64,000 nucleotides of DNA from Azospirillum sp. SYSU D00513 (lineage in GTDB: Bacteria; Pseudomonadota; Alphaproteobacteria; Azospirillales; Azospirillaceae): contig NZ_JAFIQV010000022.1 of NCBI RefSeq assembly GCF_017356015.1, forward strand, positions 46,830 to 110,829, in the 5' to 3' direction. The notes beneath the pieces were generated by a model. It was not told the origin of the DNA. It saw nothing but the letters and a program-made list of their open reading frames with translations, and did no database searches. Of this stretch, positions 10,514-18,504 are shown one piece after another (position 1 is the stretch's first letter; each line of letters starts with the position of its first letter). A program made the position numbers and the translations under genes.

Positions 10514-11344
10514 CTACAGGGCGGGACGGCCGCCCGTCGGCCAGGATCCGGTAAATTCCTGGTTTTTCGAGTCGCGGGCGACGACCTGCAGCGTGCCGCC
10601 CGCCGCTGGATCGATGCCGAAGCTGAAGCTCGGGTCCTCGCTGATCGAGATGTCCGTGTCGATGTCGAGCACGGTTTTGCCGTCCAGCGTCACCGTGACC
10701 GTATCCAGGTAATGGGCGGGGATGTAGGTGCGGCTGATCTGGTCGAACTGGAAGCCGCTGTTGTTCGGGTGGGCGATGAGGAGCTGTGTGGTCACCGGCC
10801 CGCCGCCCACGGGCGCTTCCGCCTGGCGCAGCCGCATCTTGCCCAGGCGGTTCAGCGCCTCCTTGGGGTCCTTGAGCGCCGGGGCGGAGCAGCCGCCGGC
10901 CGCCTTCACGTAGGCGGCGGTCATCAGGAGCTGGCCGTCCTCCGTCTCGCCCACCGCGCGCACGTTGGTGTAGCTGTCCACCCGGACGCGCGTCTCGATG
11001 AAGCCGCCGGCGCTGGCCGGGCCGAAATGGACGGTGGCGGCGTGCGGCACCGGGTTGCCGTCGATGAAGAGCGACAGCGACTTCAACCGGGCCTGCGGCT
11101 TGACGTCGACGCGGATCGGCACGATGGCGGCGTCATGGGCGCGGGTGGGCGCGTCCAGCGCGATCAGGTCGCCGGCCTCCTCGATGGCGCGGCCCGCGTA
11201 GAAGTCGTTCCTCAGCACCTCCCAGCGCTCCACATCCTCCTTCTTGGTGGAGGGAGGTGCCGCCGCGAGGGCGGGCATGGCCGTGAGGACGGCCAGCACC
11301 CCGGTCAGCAGCGCGGCGCGAAGGCTTTTCGGGAACGCGTTCAT
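10514..11344 (-). CDS. fused SoxY-SoxZ-like carrier protein, quinoprotein-associated
   Basis: 276 residues with a signal peptide ending about residue 28 (MPALAAAP). The N-terminal half is SoxY-like and ends in a GGC sequence with a single cysteine at about residue 152, the position at which SoxY carries sulfur intermediates; the C-terminal half is SoxZ-like (TQLLIAHPNNSGFQFD, then HYLDTVTVTLDGK). I recognise the SoxYZ fusion family associated with quinoprotein dehydrogenases, whose job is unproven. It follows the metallo-hydrolase gene by 11 nt on the same strand. The ATG at 11344 follows GGGGAGGA; the longer frame has no ribosome site. Confidence 0.88.
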   Translation of the reverse strand: MNAFPKSLRAALLTGVLAVLTAMPALAAAPPSTKKEDVERWEVLRNDFYAGRAIEEAGDLIALDAPTRAHDAAIVPIRVDVKPQARLKSLSLFIDGNPVPHAATVHFGPASAGGFIETRVRVDSYTNVRAVGETEDGQLLMTAAYVKAAGGCSAPALKDPKEALNRLGKMRLRQAEAPVGGGPVTTQLLIAHPNNSGFQFDQISRTYIPAHYLDTVTVTLDGKTVLDIDTDISISEDPSFSFGIDPAAGGTLQVVARDSKNQEFTGSWPTGGRPAL

Positions 11345-11355
11345 GGTGTCCTCCC

Positions 11356-12273
11356 CTATTCCCATTCAAGTTCCGCGAAGGTCGCGGTGACGTTGCGCGG
11401 GTGATAGTCCTCGAACAACAGCCAGCGGCCCTTTTCGTCGGCGGCGACCGTCTCGACCGCCTCGCGCATGCCGCCCATCCGCTTCTGCACCGCCCGCACC
11501 CCTTCGACCACGGCGGTGAGGTAGCGGCGCTGCGCCTGCGCCGCGTCCGGCCAGGGCACCGAGGGCGGGCCGTGGCCGGGCACCGCGCGCTTGGCGGGCT
11601 GCGCCATCAACTCCTCCAGCACGCGCAGCCAGCCGAGCGCGCTGCCGTCGATGGCCGGAACCCGCTCCACGAAGAGAAGATCGCCGGTCCAGAGCGTGTC
11701 GGTCCGCAGGTCGCGGACGGTCAGGTCGTTGTTGGTGTGCGCCGTGCGGTGCGCCGTCAGGATCAGCCTGCGGCCGCCGAGGTCCAGTTCGCGCGTGGTC
11801 TCCACCGGCAGCTCGACGCGGACCGGCACCACGGCCTCGGCCACGGCGGCGCCCAGCTCCTCGCCCAACCGCTGGCGGTAGCCGTCGAAGCGCGCCGCCA
11901 CGGCCCGCTCCAGTTCGGCATGCGCCGCCACCGGAACGCCGGGAAAGGCGGCGTTGCCGAAGATGTGGTCGGGGTGCATGTGGGTGTTCACGACATAGAG
12001 GACCGGCTTGTCGGTCACCGCCTCGACCGCCTCGCGCAGCCGCCGCCCGACCTCCGCCGATCCGCCGGTGTCGATCACCGCCACGCCCCGCTCGCCCACG
12101 ACGAAGCCGACGTTGGCGATGTCGCCCTGGTTCCCTTCCGTCGCCTCGGCGTGCTCGCCCTGATGGACGAACAGGCCCGGCGCGACTTCGGCCATCGGCA
12201 GGGGCTCGGCCAGCGCCGGCCGCGCAAACCCCAGCAGGATGGCCGCGCCGATCGCGAGTACGCGCCCGGTCAT
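11356..12273 (-). CDS. SoxH-like metallo-beta-lactamase-fold hydrolase, quinoprotein-associated
   Basis: 305 residues with a signal peptide, so periplasmic. The zinc-site motif THMHPDH is present near residue 110, with further metal ligands in HRTAHTNND, TGDLLF and PGHG. This is the MBL-fold family known as quinoprotein relay system hydrolase, related to SoxH of sulfur oxidation. Its substrate is unknown; a thiol adduct on the neighbouring SoxYZ-like carrier is a reasonable guess. The Met at 12273 (after AAGGA) is preferred over longer in-frame starts. It is the first gene of a two-gene operon. Confidence 0.88.
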   Translation of the reverse strand: MTGRVLAIGAAILLGFARPALAEPLPMAEVAPGLFVHQGEHAEATEGNQGDIANVGFVVGERGVAVIDTGGSAEVGRRLREAVEAVTDKPVLYVVNTHMHPDHIFGNAAFPGVPVAAHAELERAVAARFDGYRQRLGEELGAAVAEAVVPVRVELPVETTRELDLGGRRLILTAHRTAHTNNDLTVRDLRTDTLWTGDLLFVERVPAIDGSALGWLRVLEELMAQPAKRAVPGHGPPSVPWPDAAQAQRRYLTAVVEGVRAVQKRMGGMREAVETVAADEKGRWLLFEDYHPRNVTATFAELEWE

Positions 12274-12454
12274 GCGTTTCCTTCTTCCCATCGGCCGGCC
12301 TCTTCCCGGGCCATTCCGCCGCGAGTGCGGCACAATCCGGCAAGTCTACAGGCACGGTGGGGAGCGCGAAAGGCCGCCGGGGTCGTACTGCACTGCGAAA
12401 TGTGGGGGTTGGGGGCGCTGAAGCCGTTCCCCTTCCCGAGGACCGCGCCTTCCC

Positions 12455-12825
12455 TCTTCGTCATTCCCGCGAAACGCTCTTGGCGAATGCCTCTGCCATT
12501 CGCCTGCCACGTCAGAGCAAACGAAGTTTGCTTGAGAGCGGGAATCCAGTCCTTTCCAAAACGAACCCGTTGGAAACTCTGGATCCCCGCGTCCGCGCAT
12601 AGGCGCTAACTTTTGTACATCGGCCCGTTTTGCCGAAGCCTGCAATCTCCCTCTTCGTCATTCCCGCGAAAGCGGGAATCCAGCCCTTCCCGTAGGGAAA
12701 CCGTTGGAAGCCCTGGATCCCCGCTTCCGCGGGGATGACGGTGGAGGGGTGGTCGGAGGCTTGCTTCAGTCAGTTAGCCGATAAAGTTAGCGCCTAAGCG
12801 CGTCCACGGGGATGACGGCGGAAAG
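12455..12825. repeat. REP-like palindromic repeats, two copies, one split
   Basis: Copy B (about 12656-12741) begins CGTCATTCCCGCGAAAGC, contains GGGAATCCAG and CTGGATCCCCGC, and ends GGGGATGACGG. Copy A has the same left part (12459-12593, with extra sequence between 12477 and 12535) and its right end (GTCCACGGGGATGACGG) only at about 12803-12819, with the 12594-12802 element and copy B between the two parts. This motif is a common extragenic palindrome in proteobacteria. A further decayed fragment (CGCGGGGATGACGG) lies near 1641-1654. No coding function. Confidence 0.75.
12594..12802. mobile_element. MITE-like element with 20-bp terminal inverted repeats
   Basis: The ends are inverted copies with one mismatch: 12594-12613 ending in TAGGCGCTAACTTT and 12783-12802 beginning AAAGTTAGCGCCTA. 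The inner 14 bp are perfect. TA occurs at both ends of the inner repeats, as in elements that target TA (IS630/Tc1-like), but target-site duplication cannot be proved from one copy. No transposase is encoded, so it would be non-autonomous. It appears to sit inside one REP copy and to carry another. Confidence 0.6.
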
Positions 12826-12923
12826 CGTGGTTGCTGTCCGTGGACGGAACTCAAGTGGCCCGCGGAAGGACTCTCAGGAAAAGACCTGCGCAACGGGACC
12901 TTCGCGTAAGCCCACAAACGCCA

Positions 12924-12958
12924 AGAGGGCAGAAGATCCTGGCGGCCTTCTGCCCTCT
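12924..12958 (-). terminator. intrinsic terminator downstream of fae
   Basis: A perfect 12-bp stem (AGAGGGCAGAAG at 12924-12935 with CTTCTGCCCTCT at 12947-12958) and an 11-nt loop, about 70 nt past the fae stop. On the minus strand a short T-containing stretch (TGGCGTTTGTGGG) follows the stem. Confidence 0.8.
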
Positions 12959-13028
12959 CGGGACAACAACACTGCGCGGGGCGGCACCGTGGCGCCGCCC
13001 CTGGACCGGGCCGAAGCCCCGTCGGGCC

Positions 13029-13538
13029 TCAGCCGGCCGCGAACGGGTGCTTGGCGGAATCCTTGCCGCTGATGACGTCCTGGGCGGTCGGGAAACCGCG
13101 GACGGCACGCTCGATGGACTCCTTGGTGGCGCGGTAGTTGTAGTCCTGGATCTTCGCGTCGTCGGCGGCTTCCCAGTGGATGAACACGCCCACGCAGATG
13201 AAGATGTTGTCGGCTTCGTCGGCCGGGATGGTGCCTTCGGCGAGGCAATCGGCAACCGCCTTGGCGACACCGTGTTGGGCCGGGCCGAACATCTGGACGG
13301 CCTGCTTGGCGCCCTTGATGGTGACCTTGTTGAACATCACGGTGGCCGGCTTGCAGAGCAGGTTCGGCGCAACGACGGCGAGCAGCGAGGTGAAGCCGTC
13401 CTTGTTGTTCGTCAGGGCGTTGGCGAAGGCCGCCTCGGCGGCGCTGCCGCGCGGGCCCATGATCAGGTCGATGTGAGCGACTTCGTTGCCGTCGCCGACG
13501 AGCGACTCGCCAACCATCAAGCGATCAATCTTGGCCAT
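13029..13538 (-). CDS. fae: formaldehyde-activating enzyme
   Basis: Condenses formaldehyde with tetrahydromethanopterin to methylene-H4MPT, the entry point of the H4MPT oxidation route and of formaldehyde detoxification; cytoplasmic. 169 residues, near the family length, and almost continuously similar to the methylotroph protein: [15 protein letters not shown] with the conserved histidine at residue 22, [23 protein letters not shown] and [15 protein letters not shown] strong GGGAGGA precedes the ATG. The upstream CitG-like gene ends 41 nt before it, so it can be co-transcribed, but its own ribosome site and terminator suit high expression. Confidence 0.97.
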   Translation of the reverse strand: MAKIDRLMVGESLVGDGNEVAHIDLIMGPRGSAAEAAFANALTNNKDGFTSLLAVVAPNLLCKPATVMFNKVTIKGAKQAVQMFGPAQHGVAKAVADCLAEGTIPADEADNIFICVGVFIHWEAADDAKIQDYNYRATKESIERAVRGFPTAQDVISGKDSAKHPFAAG

Positions 13539-13579
13539 AGGAATCCTCCCAAAGGTTGTATCTGTCCTGCCCGAATTGA

Positions 13580-14455
13580 CTACCAGGCTGAGACTGGCGG
13601 GATCGTAACCTCAAGCCAAAGCGCAAACAAGCTGTTTACGGTGAGATCAGCCGAGGTACCGGGGTTTATCCCCATCTGTTTTAGCTCGCGGTCCCATTCC
13701 GCGAGCAAACGGCGCTTTTCAAATTTGCAATCAGTACTTTCGACTGATGTTTTCTTGCTGCGGCTGCGCAAGACAAGCTCCATCGCCGCCGCATCTCCGA
13801 ACTTGCGGGCTACGTGGCTGTCCTCGAAGGCGGTGAGAAACTCGAGGAAGACGGATTCGGCCATGGCACCGGGCTCCACCTCCGCCGCGTGCAGCGCGCG
13901 GGCGCGGGCCACCCCGACCGTGAAGAGGTCGGCGTAGCCGTTGGCGTATTGCGCCGCGATGCGGTCGCGGCCCTTGGCCGCCACCATGGCGTCCAGCAGC
14001 GTCACGCGGGCGGCGCCACGCACGTCGTGCTCGGGGGCTTCGCCGAGCCCGGCGGGCGAGGCGATGCGGATCGCCTCGAACACCGCCTCGGCGTCCGCGA
14101 CCGTCAATTCCGCCAGGACCCGCCGGACCTCCGCCTGGAGGCCGCCCCGCCCGCCGCCCCCCTCGCCACCCAGCCCCGCCCGCTCGGCGGCGGCGGCGAG
14201 CGGGGCGGCCAGCAGCAGGATGCCGAGGTTGGTGTTGCAGCCCACCGCGTCCCAGGTCGCGCGCATGGCGCCCAGCACGCGCTCCCCCACGCTCGCACCC
14301 GCCCGCGCGATCTCCGGCGCGGAGACCTCGGCGCTGCGCAGGAAGTCGCGCGTCGTCATGCCGTGCCCTTCGGCGTGGACATGCACGTTGCCGGGCTTCA
14401 GCCCTAGCAGCTCCGCGTGGCAGGCCGCGGTGAAGGCGTGCGCGATGTCAGCCAT
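13580..14455 (-). CDS. triphosphoribosyl-dephospho-CoA synthase-like (CitG family) protein of the H4MPT island
   Basis: 291 residues. It resembles CitG/MdcB, which transfer a phosphoribosyl group from ATP to dephospho-CoA, with [15 protein letters not shown] near the start and [16 protein letters not shown] in the middle. No citrate lyase is nearby; homologues occur in the H4MPT islands of methylotrophs, where a role in making the methanopterin-type cofactor is suspected. Its ATG overlaps the stop of the upstream ATP-grasp gene by one base (TGATG), indicating translational coupling. The true substrate is unknown. Confidence 0.85.
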   Translation of the reverse strand: MADIAHAFTAACHAELLGLKPGNVHVHAEGHGMTTRDFLRSAEVSAPEIARAGASVGERVLGAMRATWDAVGCNTNLGILLLAAPLAAAAERAGLGGEGGGGRGGLQAEVRRVLAELTVADAEAVFEAIRIASPAGLGEAPEHDVRGAARVTLLDAMVAAKGRDRIAAQYANGYADLFTVGVARARALHAAEVEPGAMAESVFLEFLTAFEDSHVARKFGDAAAMELVLRSRSKKTSVESTDCKFEKRRLLAEWDRELKQMGINPGTSADLTVNSLFALWLEVTIPPVSAW

Positions 14456-15402
14456 CAGGCCGGAACGGCGGAAGCCGGGGCGAGGCCCAGCACCCGCTCC
14501 GTGAAGTCGGCGATCAGCGCGTCGCCGATGTCCACCGGCGTCACCTTCTGCAGGCCCTGCCAAGCCGGCATGCTGTTGACCTCCAGCACCTGCCAGCGCC
14601 CGTCGGCGCCACGGATCAGGTCCACCCCCGCATAGTCCGCCCCGACCGCGCGCGCGGCTGCGACGGCGAGATCGGCGTGTGGCCCCTCGGACGGGGCCGG
14701 CTCGGCGGTGGCACCCTGATGGACGTTGGTGATCCAGCTCCGGCCCCGGCGGACCATCGCCGCCGCCGCCCGCTCGCCCACCACGAAGACGCGCCAGTCG
14801 TGCCAGTCGCCCTCGCGCCGTGGCGGCACGTAGCGCTGGAGGTAGTAGACGCCGCTCATCTCCTCCTCGTCCGGCAGGTCCGCGGCCTCCTCCAGCCGCT
14901 TCAGTCCGCGGCCCTGCGCTCCGAACAGGGGCTTCGCCACCACCTCGCCCCCCAGCCGGGGGAGTTCCTGCGCGGCCCGCTCGGGGCCCTGCACGGCGAT
15001 GGCCGGCGGGGTCGGCAGGCCGGCGCGGGCCAGCAGGAAGCTGGTGATGCTCTTGTCCACGCAGCGTTCGATGGCGCGCGGGCCGTTGTAGACCGGCACG
15101 CCCAGCTCCGTGAGCGCGTGCAGCACGCCGAGCCGCAGGGTCACCTGCTCGAAGGTGCCCCGGCCGATGGCGCGCACGAAGACGCCGGCCGGAAGCTCCG
15201 TCTCGAAGCCGGGGATCGCCAGCCCCGTCCCGCCGAGACCAACGGCCAGGCCGCAGTCCGACGGGGCGGCGCAGAGATAGGGCACGCCGCGCCGTTCCAG
15301 CGCGTCGAGCAGGCGCGGCGTGTGCCAGTCCGGACGTTCGGTCAGGACCAGGACACGGCGCCCGCCGAGCCGGCCGGTCACGTCACTGTCCAGCGGCATC
15401 AT
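14455..15402 (-). CDS. RimK-like ATP-grasp ligase of the H4MPT island
   Basis: 315 residues with a RimK/MptN-type ATP-grasp fold: GEVVAKPLFGAQGRGLKRL around residue 155, then YVPPRREGDWHDWRVFVVG and the metal-binding VLEVNSMPAWQGLQ near residue 280. Archaeal relatives attach glutamate to methanopterin, so addition of an amino acid to the dephospho-type cofactor is a sensible guess. The gene overlaps the end of mch by 20 nt and the CitG-like gene by 1 nt, so the three are translationally coupled. Either of the first two Met codons could be used. Confidence 0.85.
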   Translation of the reverse strand: MMPLDSDVTGRLGGRRVLVLTERPDWHTPRLLDALERRGVPYLCAAPSDCGLAVGLGGTGLAIPGFETELPAGVFVRAIGRGTFEQVTLRLGVLHALTELGVPVYNGPRAIERCVDKSITSFLLARAGLPTPPAIAVQGPERAAQELPRLGGEVVAKPLFGAQGRGLKRLEEAADLPDEEEMSGVYYLQRYVPPRREGDWHDWRVFVVGERAAAAMVRRGRSWITNVHQGATAEPAPSEGPHADLAVAAARAVGADYAGVDLIRGADGRWQVLEVNSMPAWQGLQKVTPVDIGDALIADFTERVLGLAPASAVPA

Positions 15403-16372
15403 CGGCCACGACGCCGAAGGAGCGGTCGAGCATCTCCGGGGCCAGCCGCCCGCCGGTGAAGCTGCGCCCGGTGTCGAGCGCGGTGACGATCACCCGGCCG
15501 GGGCTGAACAGCATGGAGTCGATGGCGTAGAAGTCGCCGTTCACGGCCTTGAACACCTCCTCGAAGGGGCGGCCGTAATCGCGCGAGCTGGAGCTGGGAA
15601 GGGTCTTGGCGAGGTTGGCGGCCTCCTCCTCCGGCCCGGTGACGTAGATCTGCACCGTGCCGCCGAACAGGATGGCGTCGTTGGTGCGGCCCATCGCCTG
15701 CATGAAGTTCTTGCCCGGCGGCGGCAGCGGGGCGGTGCCGATGCCGTCCACCACGCGCTCCAGCGGGAAGCCCAGCGCGTGAACCTTGTGCATGGCGACC
15801 TCCAGCACGCGGGCGACGATCTGCACCGTGCCGGCGAGGCTTTCGGTCGGGGTCAGGACCAGCGTCAGGTTCTCCGGCTTCACGCCGCAGGTCTCGGCGA
15901 TGCGGGTCACCAGCGGCGCCGGCGGTACCTTGCCGACCTCCAGCACGAAGGCGGCGTGGTCGCCGGAATCCTGGTAGCCCAGCTCCTCGAACAGGGCCTC
16001 CTTGCGGGCGAGCGCCCGGCCGGGGCCGGAGCCCAGCGCGAAGAAGGAACCGTTCTCGTCCTTGTGGTCGAGGCTCCAGCCGGCGTACTGGCTGCCGAGG
16101 CAGGCGAGCACCGGGTCGCCGCTGTGCACCGTGACGGCGAAGGGCCGCACGGCGGAGGCCGGGTCGGTCTGGACGGTCACGGTGCCGAGCCCGCCGAGGC
16201 AGAGTTCGGCGATGCGCCGGCCGGCCTCGATGCCGCCGCGATGCGCCTTGCCGGCGTCGATGACCGTGGCGCCGGCCACGGTCTGCACGCCGAGCCGCAG
16301 CCGGGCGGCGTCGCGCAGCAGGGCCGCGGCGAGCGGCGCGGAAAGCGCGGAAAGGCTGGGGCGGTCCATCAT
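15383..16372 (-). CDS. mch: methenyltetrahydromethanopterin cyclohydrolase
   Basis: Hydrolyses methenyl-H4MPT to N5-formyl-H4MPT, the step between MtdB and the Fhc complex. About 329 residues. Recognisable stretches: HSGDPVLACLGSQYAGWSL, LARKEALFEELGYQDSGDHA, LTPTESLAGTVQIVARVLEV and GTAPLPPPGKNFMQAMGRTN. The ATG at 16372 overlaps the stop of the upstream ATP-grasp gene (ATGATGG); the next Met at 16369 is equally possible. The long frame upstream of this start belongs to the neighbouring gene's other frame. Confidence 0.96.
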   Translation of the reverse strand: MMDRPSLSALSAPLAAALLRDAARLRLGVQTVAGATVIDAGKAHRGGIEAGRRIAELCLGGLGTVTVQTDPASAVRPFAVTVHSGDPVLACLGSQYAGWSLDHKDENGSFFALGSGPGRALARKEALFEELGYQDSGDHAAFVLEVGKVPPAPLVTRIAETCGVKPENLTLVLTPTESLAGTVQIVARVLEVAMHKVHALGFPLERVVDGIGTAPLPPPGKNFMQAMGRTNDAILFGGTVQIYVTGPEEEAANLAKTLPSSSSRDYGRPFEEVFKAVNGDFYAIDSMLFSPGRVIVTALDTGRSFTGGRLAPEMLDRSFGVVADDAAGQ

Positions 16373-17553
16373 CCTGTCTCCGTTTCGAAAAGGCCCGCGA
16401 GGCGGGCGCGCAGCCCGTCCATCCGGTCCATCAGGGAAGTTCGCGCGGCGGCGGACGTCGCTCCGTCCGCGGTGACGGTGCAAACCGGGGCGCCGGCCTG
16501 GATCGGGCCGGGGCCGGGCCGGTCAGCGGTCCAGTTGGGCCAGTCGAGGCCGTCGGGAACCGTCATTGTCCGCTCGGCGTAGAGGATACCGGCCGCACGC
16601 GCGCCCGGCAACGGCGGCAGGGCATCCGGCAGGTCGCCGGCGCACGCCGCCGCGTGCAGGGCCAGGAGCGGCGGCATCGGATCGCGATCGAAGATCTCCA
16701 GCGTGGCGCTCGGCCGCGGGTTCACCTCGACCAGCCAGGCGCGGTCGCCCTCGACCAGGAAGTCGGCCGCGTTCAGCCCGCGCAGCCCGAAGGCGGCGGT
16801 GACCCGCGCGACCCAGCCGGACAGCAGCCCGGACAGCCAGTCCGGCAGGACCAGCGGCCCGGCGGCCCCGCCGTAGCGAAAGGGCGATTCCGGCGCCGGG
16901 CAGGTCCATTGCGCGCTGAACCCGACCGGCAGGGCGCGCGTCCCGTCGGCCAGGAACAGCAGCGACACCGGCTCGCCTGTCTGGCGGCGCTGGAAATAGC
17001 TGCCGGGCTCCGCCATCTCGCCCTCCAACGCGTCGTCCTCGGCGGGCCGGATGTGCCAGCCGCCGCTGCCGCCGGCCCGCTTGCGCAGCCAGCCGCCCTT
17101 GCCCGGATTGGTCCTGGCGACGGGCGGGTGCGGGACGCCGAGGCGCCGCAGGGTTTCGGCGAGGACGAACGGATCCTTGACCCGCCGCACCACCTCGGGC
17201 GCGTTGCCGAGCAGCGGGCGCCCCTCGGCAAGGGCGGCGAGCAGGTCCGTGTCCTCCTCGAAACCCGTGCCGGCGACCAGCGGCAGGCCCCGCCGTTCCG
17301 GCGCCCGCGCGGCGGCGAGCAGGGACCAGCCGTCGAAGCGCAGCCCCTCCCCCGCCGCCTCGACCCGCGCGCAAGAACCGAGTGCCCGCGTGTCGGTGTC
17401 GGCGAAGAGGTCGAGCGCCGCGGCCTGCCAGCCGGCGCGCCGGCTCGCAGCCGCGAGCATGCGCGCCGAGACGGCGGCGATCAGCAGGTCCGGCGGAGCC
17501 CCTAGCTCCAGGGCGGCGCCCTGCCCGGCCTCGCTCTCAGGCGGTGAGGCCAC
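16369..17553 (-). CDS. second ATP-grasp protein of the H4MPT island
   Basis: 394 residues with an N-terminal Rossmann-like part (LLIAAVSARMLAAASRRAG) and a divergent ATP-grasp domain: GGWHIRPAEDD near residue 165 and the metal-site stretch DRAWLVEVNPRPSATLEIFD near residue 260. Methylotroph islands carry such a gene beside fae/mch (orf17 in the classical numbering, as I recall it); the product is probably a ligase in methanopterin biosynthesis. GTG start overlapping the mtdB end by 17 nt; the stop overlaps mch, so expression is coupled to both. Confidence 0.82.
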   Translation of the reverse strand: MASPPESEAGQGAALELGAPPDLLIAAVSARMLAAASRRAGWQAAALDLFADTDTRALGSCARVEAAGEGLRFDGWSLLAAARAPERRGLPLVAGTGFEEDTDLLAALAEGRPLLGNAPEVVRRVKDPFVLAETLRRLGVPHPPVARTNPGKGGWLRKRAGGSGGWHIRPAEDDALEGEMAEPGSYFQRRQTGEPVSLLFLADGTRALPVGFSAQWTCPAPESPFRYGGAAGPLVLPDWLSGLLSGWVARVTAAFGLRGLNAADFLVEGDRAWLVEVNPRPSATLEIFDRDPMPPLLALHAAACAGDLPDALPPLPGARAAGILYAERTMTVPDGLDWPNWTADRPGPGPIQAGAPVCTVTADGATSAAARTSLMDRMDGLRARLAGLFETETG

Positions 17554-18424
17554 GGGCGGTTTCCACCGCGTCCTGGAAATCCAGGTACACGGCCTTGGTG
17601 GCCTCCTGCATGCGGCTCAGCAGGGCGTGCTGCACCTTGAACTTCACGTTGCCGATGGCGAGCGCGCCGACGCCGACACCGTGGGGCAGCGCCACGCCGT
17701 TGTCGTGGACGTCCACCCCTTCGATGCCGAGCGGCGGGACGGCGTTGATGTCTGCGGCGACGCGGAGCTTGGTGGCACCCTCCAGCTCCTGCTTGCTCAG
17801 CACCTGCACGCCGGCGGCGGCGGCGCAGAGCACCACCTCGGCCTTGGCCAGCAGGTTCTCCTTGCCCTCGGTCTTCATGTCCACGCAGTTGAGCTTGACG
17901 CCATAGCGCCGACCGAAATCGTCGGCCTTGCCCTGGATCGCCTCGGCGCCGCGGTGGCTGACCAGCGTGACGTTGGCGCCGGCCTGGGCGGCGATCAGCC
18001 CGACGATGCCGCCGACGACGCCGGTGGCGCCGTAGACCTGCACCTCAAGCCCCTTCAGGCTTTCCGTGCCGGTCTTGCGCAGGGCCTGCTCGACCACCGC
18101 GATCATGGCGGCGGCGGTGGTGAAGGAGCCGTAGGGATCGACGAAGACGGAGATCTGGAACGGCGGGAACATCGATTTCTTCGCCGCGTCCATCATGTCC
18201 AGCGCCATCGAGGCGTCGCGCCCGCCGATGAAGATGCCGGTGCGCACCGCGTTGCGCGGGTCGCGCGAGAACATGGCGTCCTGGGTCAGGCCGACGATGT
18301 CCTTCTGGGTGATGTTGGTGTAGGGGACGATGATCGATATCCCCGCGTCCGCCGCCATGTTGACGTCGAAGGGGCTGACGTTCGCCAGCGGGGTCATCAT
18401 GTGCAGGACGTATGGCGCAGCCAT
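17537..18424 (-). CDS. mtdB: NAD(P)-dependent methylene-tetrahydromethanopterin dehydrogenase
   Basis: Oxidises methylene-H4MPT to methenyl-H4MPT with NAD(P)+. 295 residues; N-terminal HMMTPLANVSPFDVNMAADA, a Rossmann nucleotide site YGATGVVGG near residue 131 and an alanine-rich AEVVLCAAAAGVQ stretch. The sequence around VPYTNITQKDIVGLTQDAMF fits the MtdB rather than the MtdA branch, which is also expected beside mch and fae, but that split should be confirmed by phylogeny. GGGAGG lies ~11 nt upstream of the ATG; the much longer open frame upstream is antisense-like extension through mptG. Confidence 0.93.
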   Translation of the reverse strand: MAAPYVLHMMTPLANVSPFDVNMAADAGISIIVPYTNITQKDIVGLTQDAMFSRDPRNAVRTGIFIGGRDASMALDMMDAAKKSMFPPFQISVFVDPYGSFTTAAAMIAVVEQALRKTGTESLKGLEVQVYGATGVVGGIVGLIAAQAGANVTLVSHRGAEAIQGKADDFGRRYGVKLNCVDMKTEGKENLLAKAEVVLCAAAAGVQVLSKQELEGATKLRVAADINAVPPLGIEGVDVHDNGVALPHGVGVGALAIGNVKFKVQHALLSRMQEATKAVYLDFQDAVETARGLTA

Positions 18425-18504
18425 TCTTCTAGATCCTCCCAAATTTCTTTCTTTCCGCGGTCCTCCCCGGAGCGGTCTCCGGGGTGCCGCGGCTGCGGTG
18501 TAGG

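Noticed and set aside
10177..10554. 125-codon plus-strand frame in the AT-rich spacer
   Set aside because: TTG start with weak ribosome site, low-complexity Cys/Arg composition, and it runs into the 3' end of the SoxYZ-like gene. A non-coding transcript is a better reading.
12455..12825. CRISPR-like array
   Set aside because: Repeated CGTCATTCCCGCG units are palindromic, only two, unevenly spaced and explained by REP copies; no spacers or cas genes.
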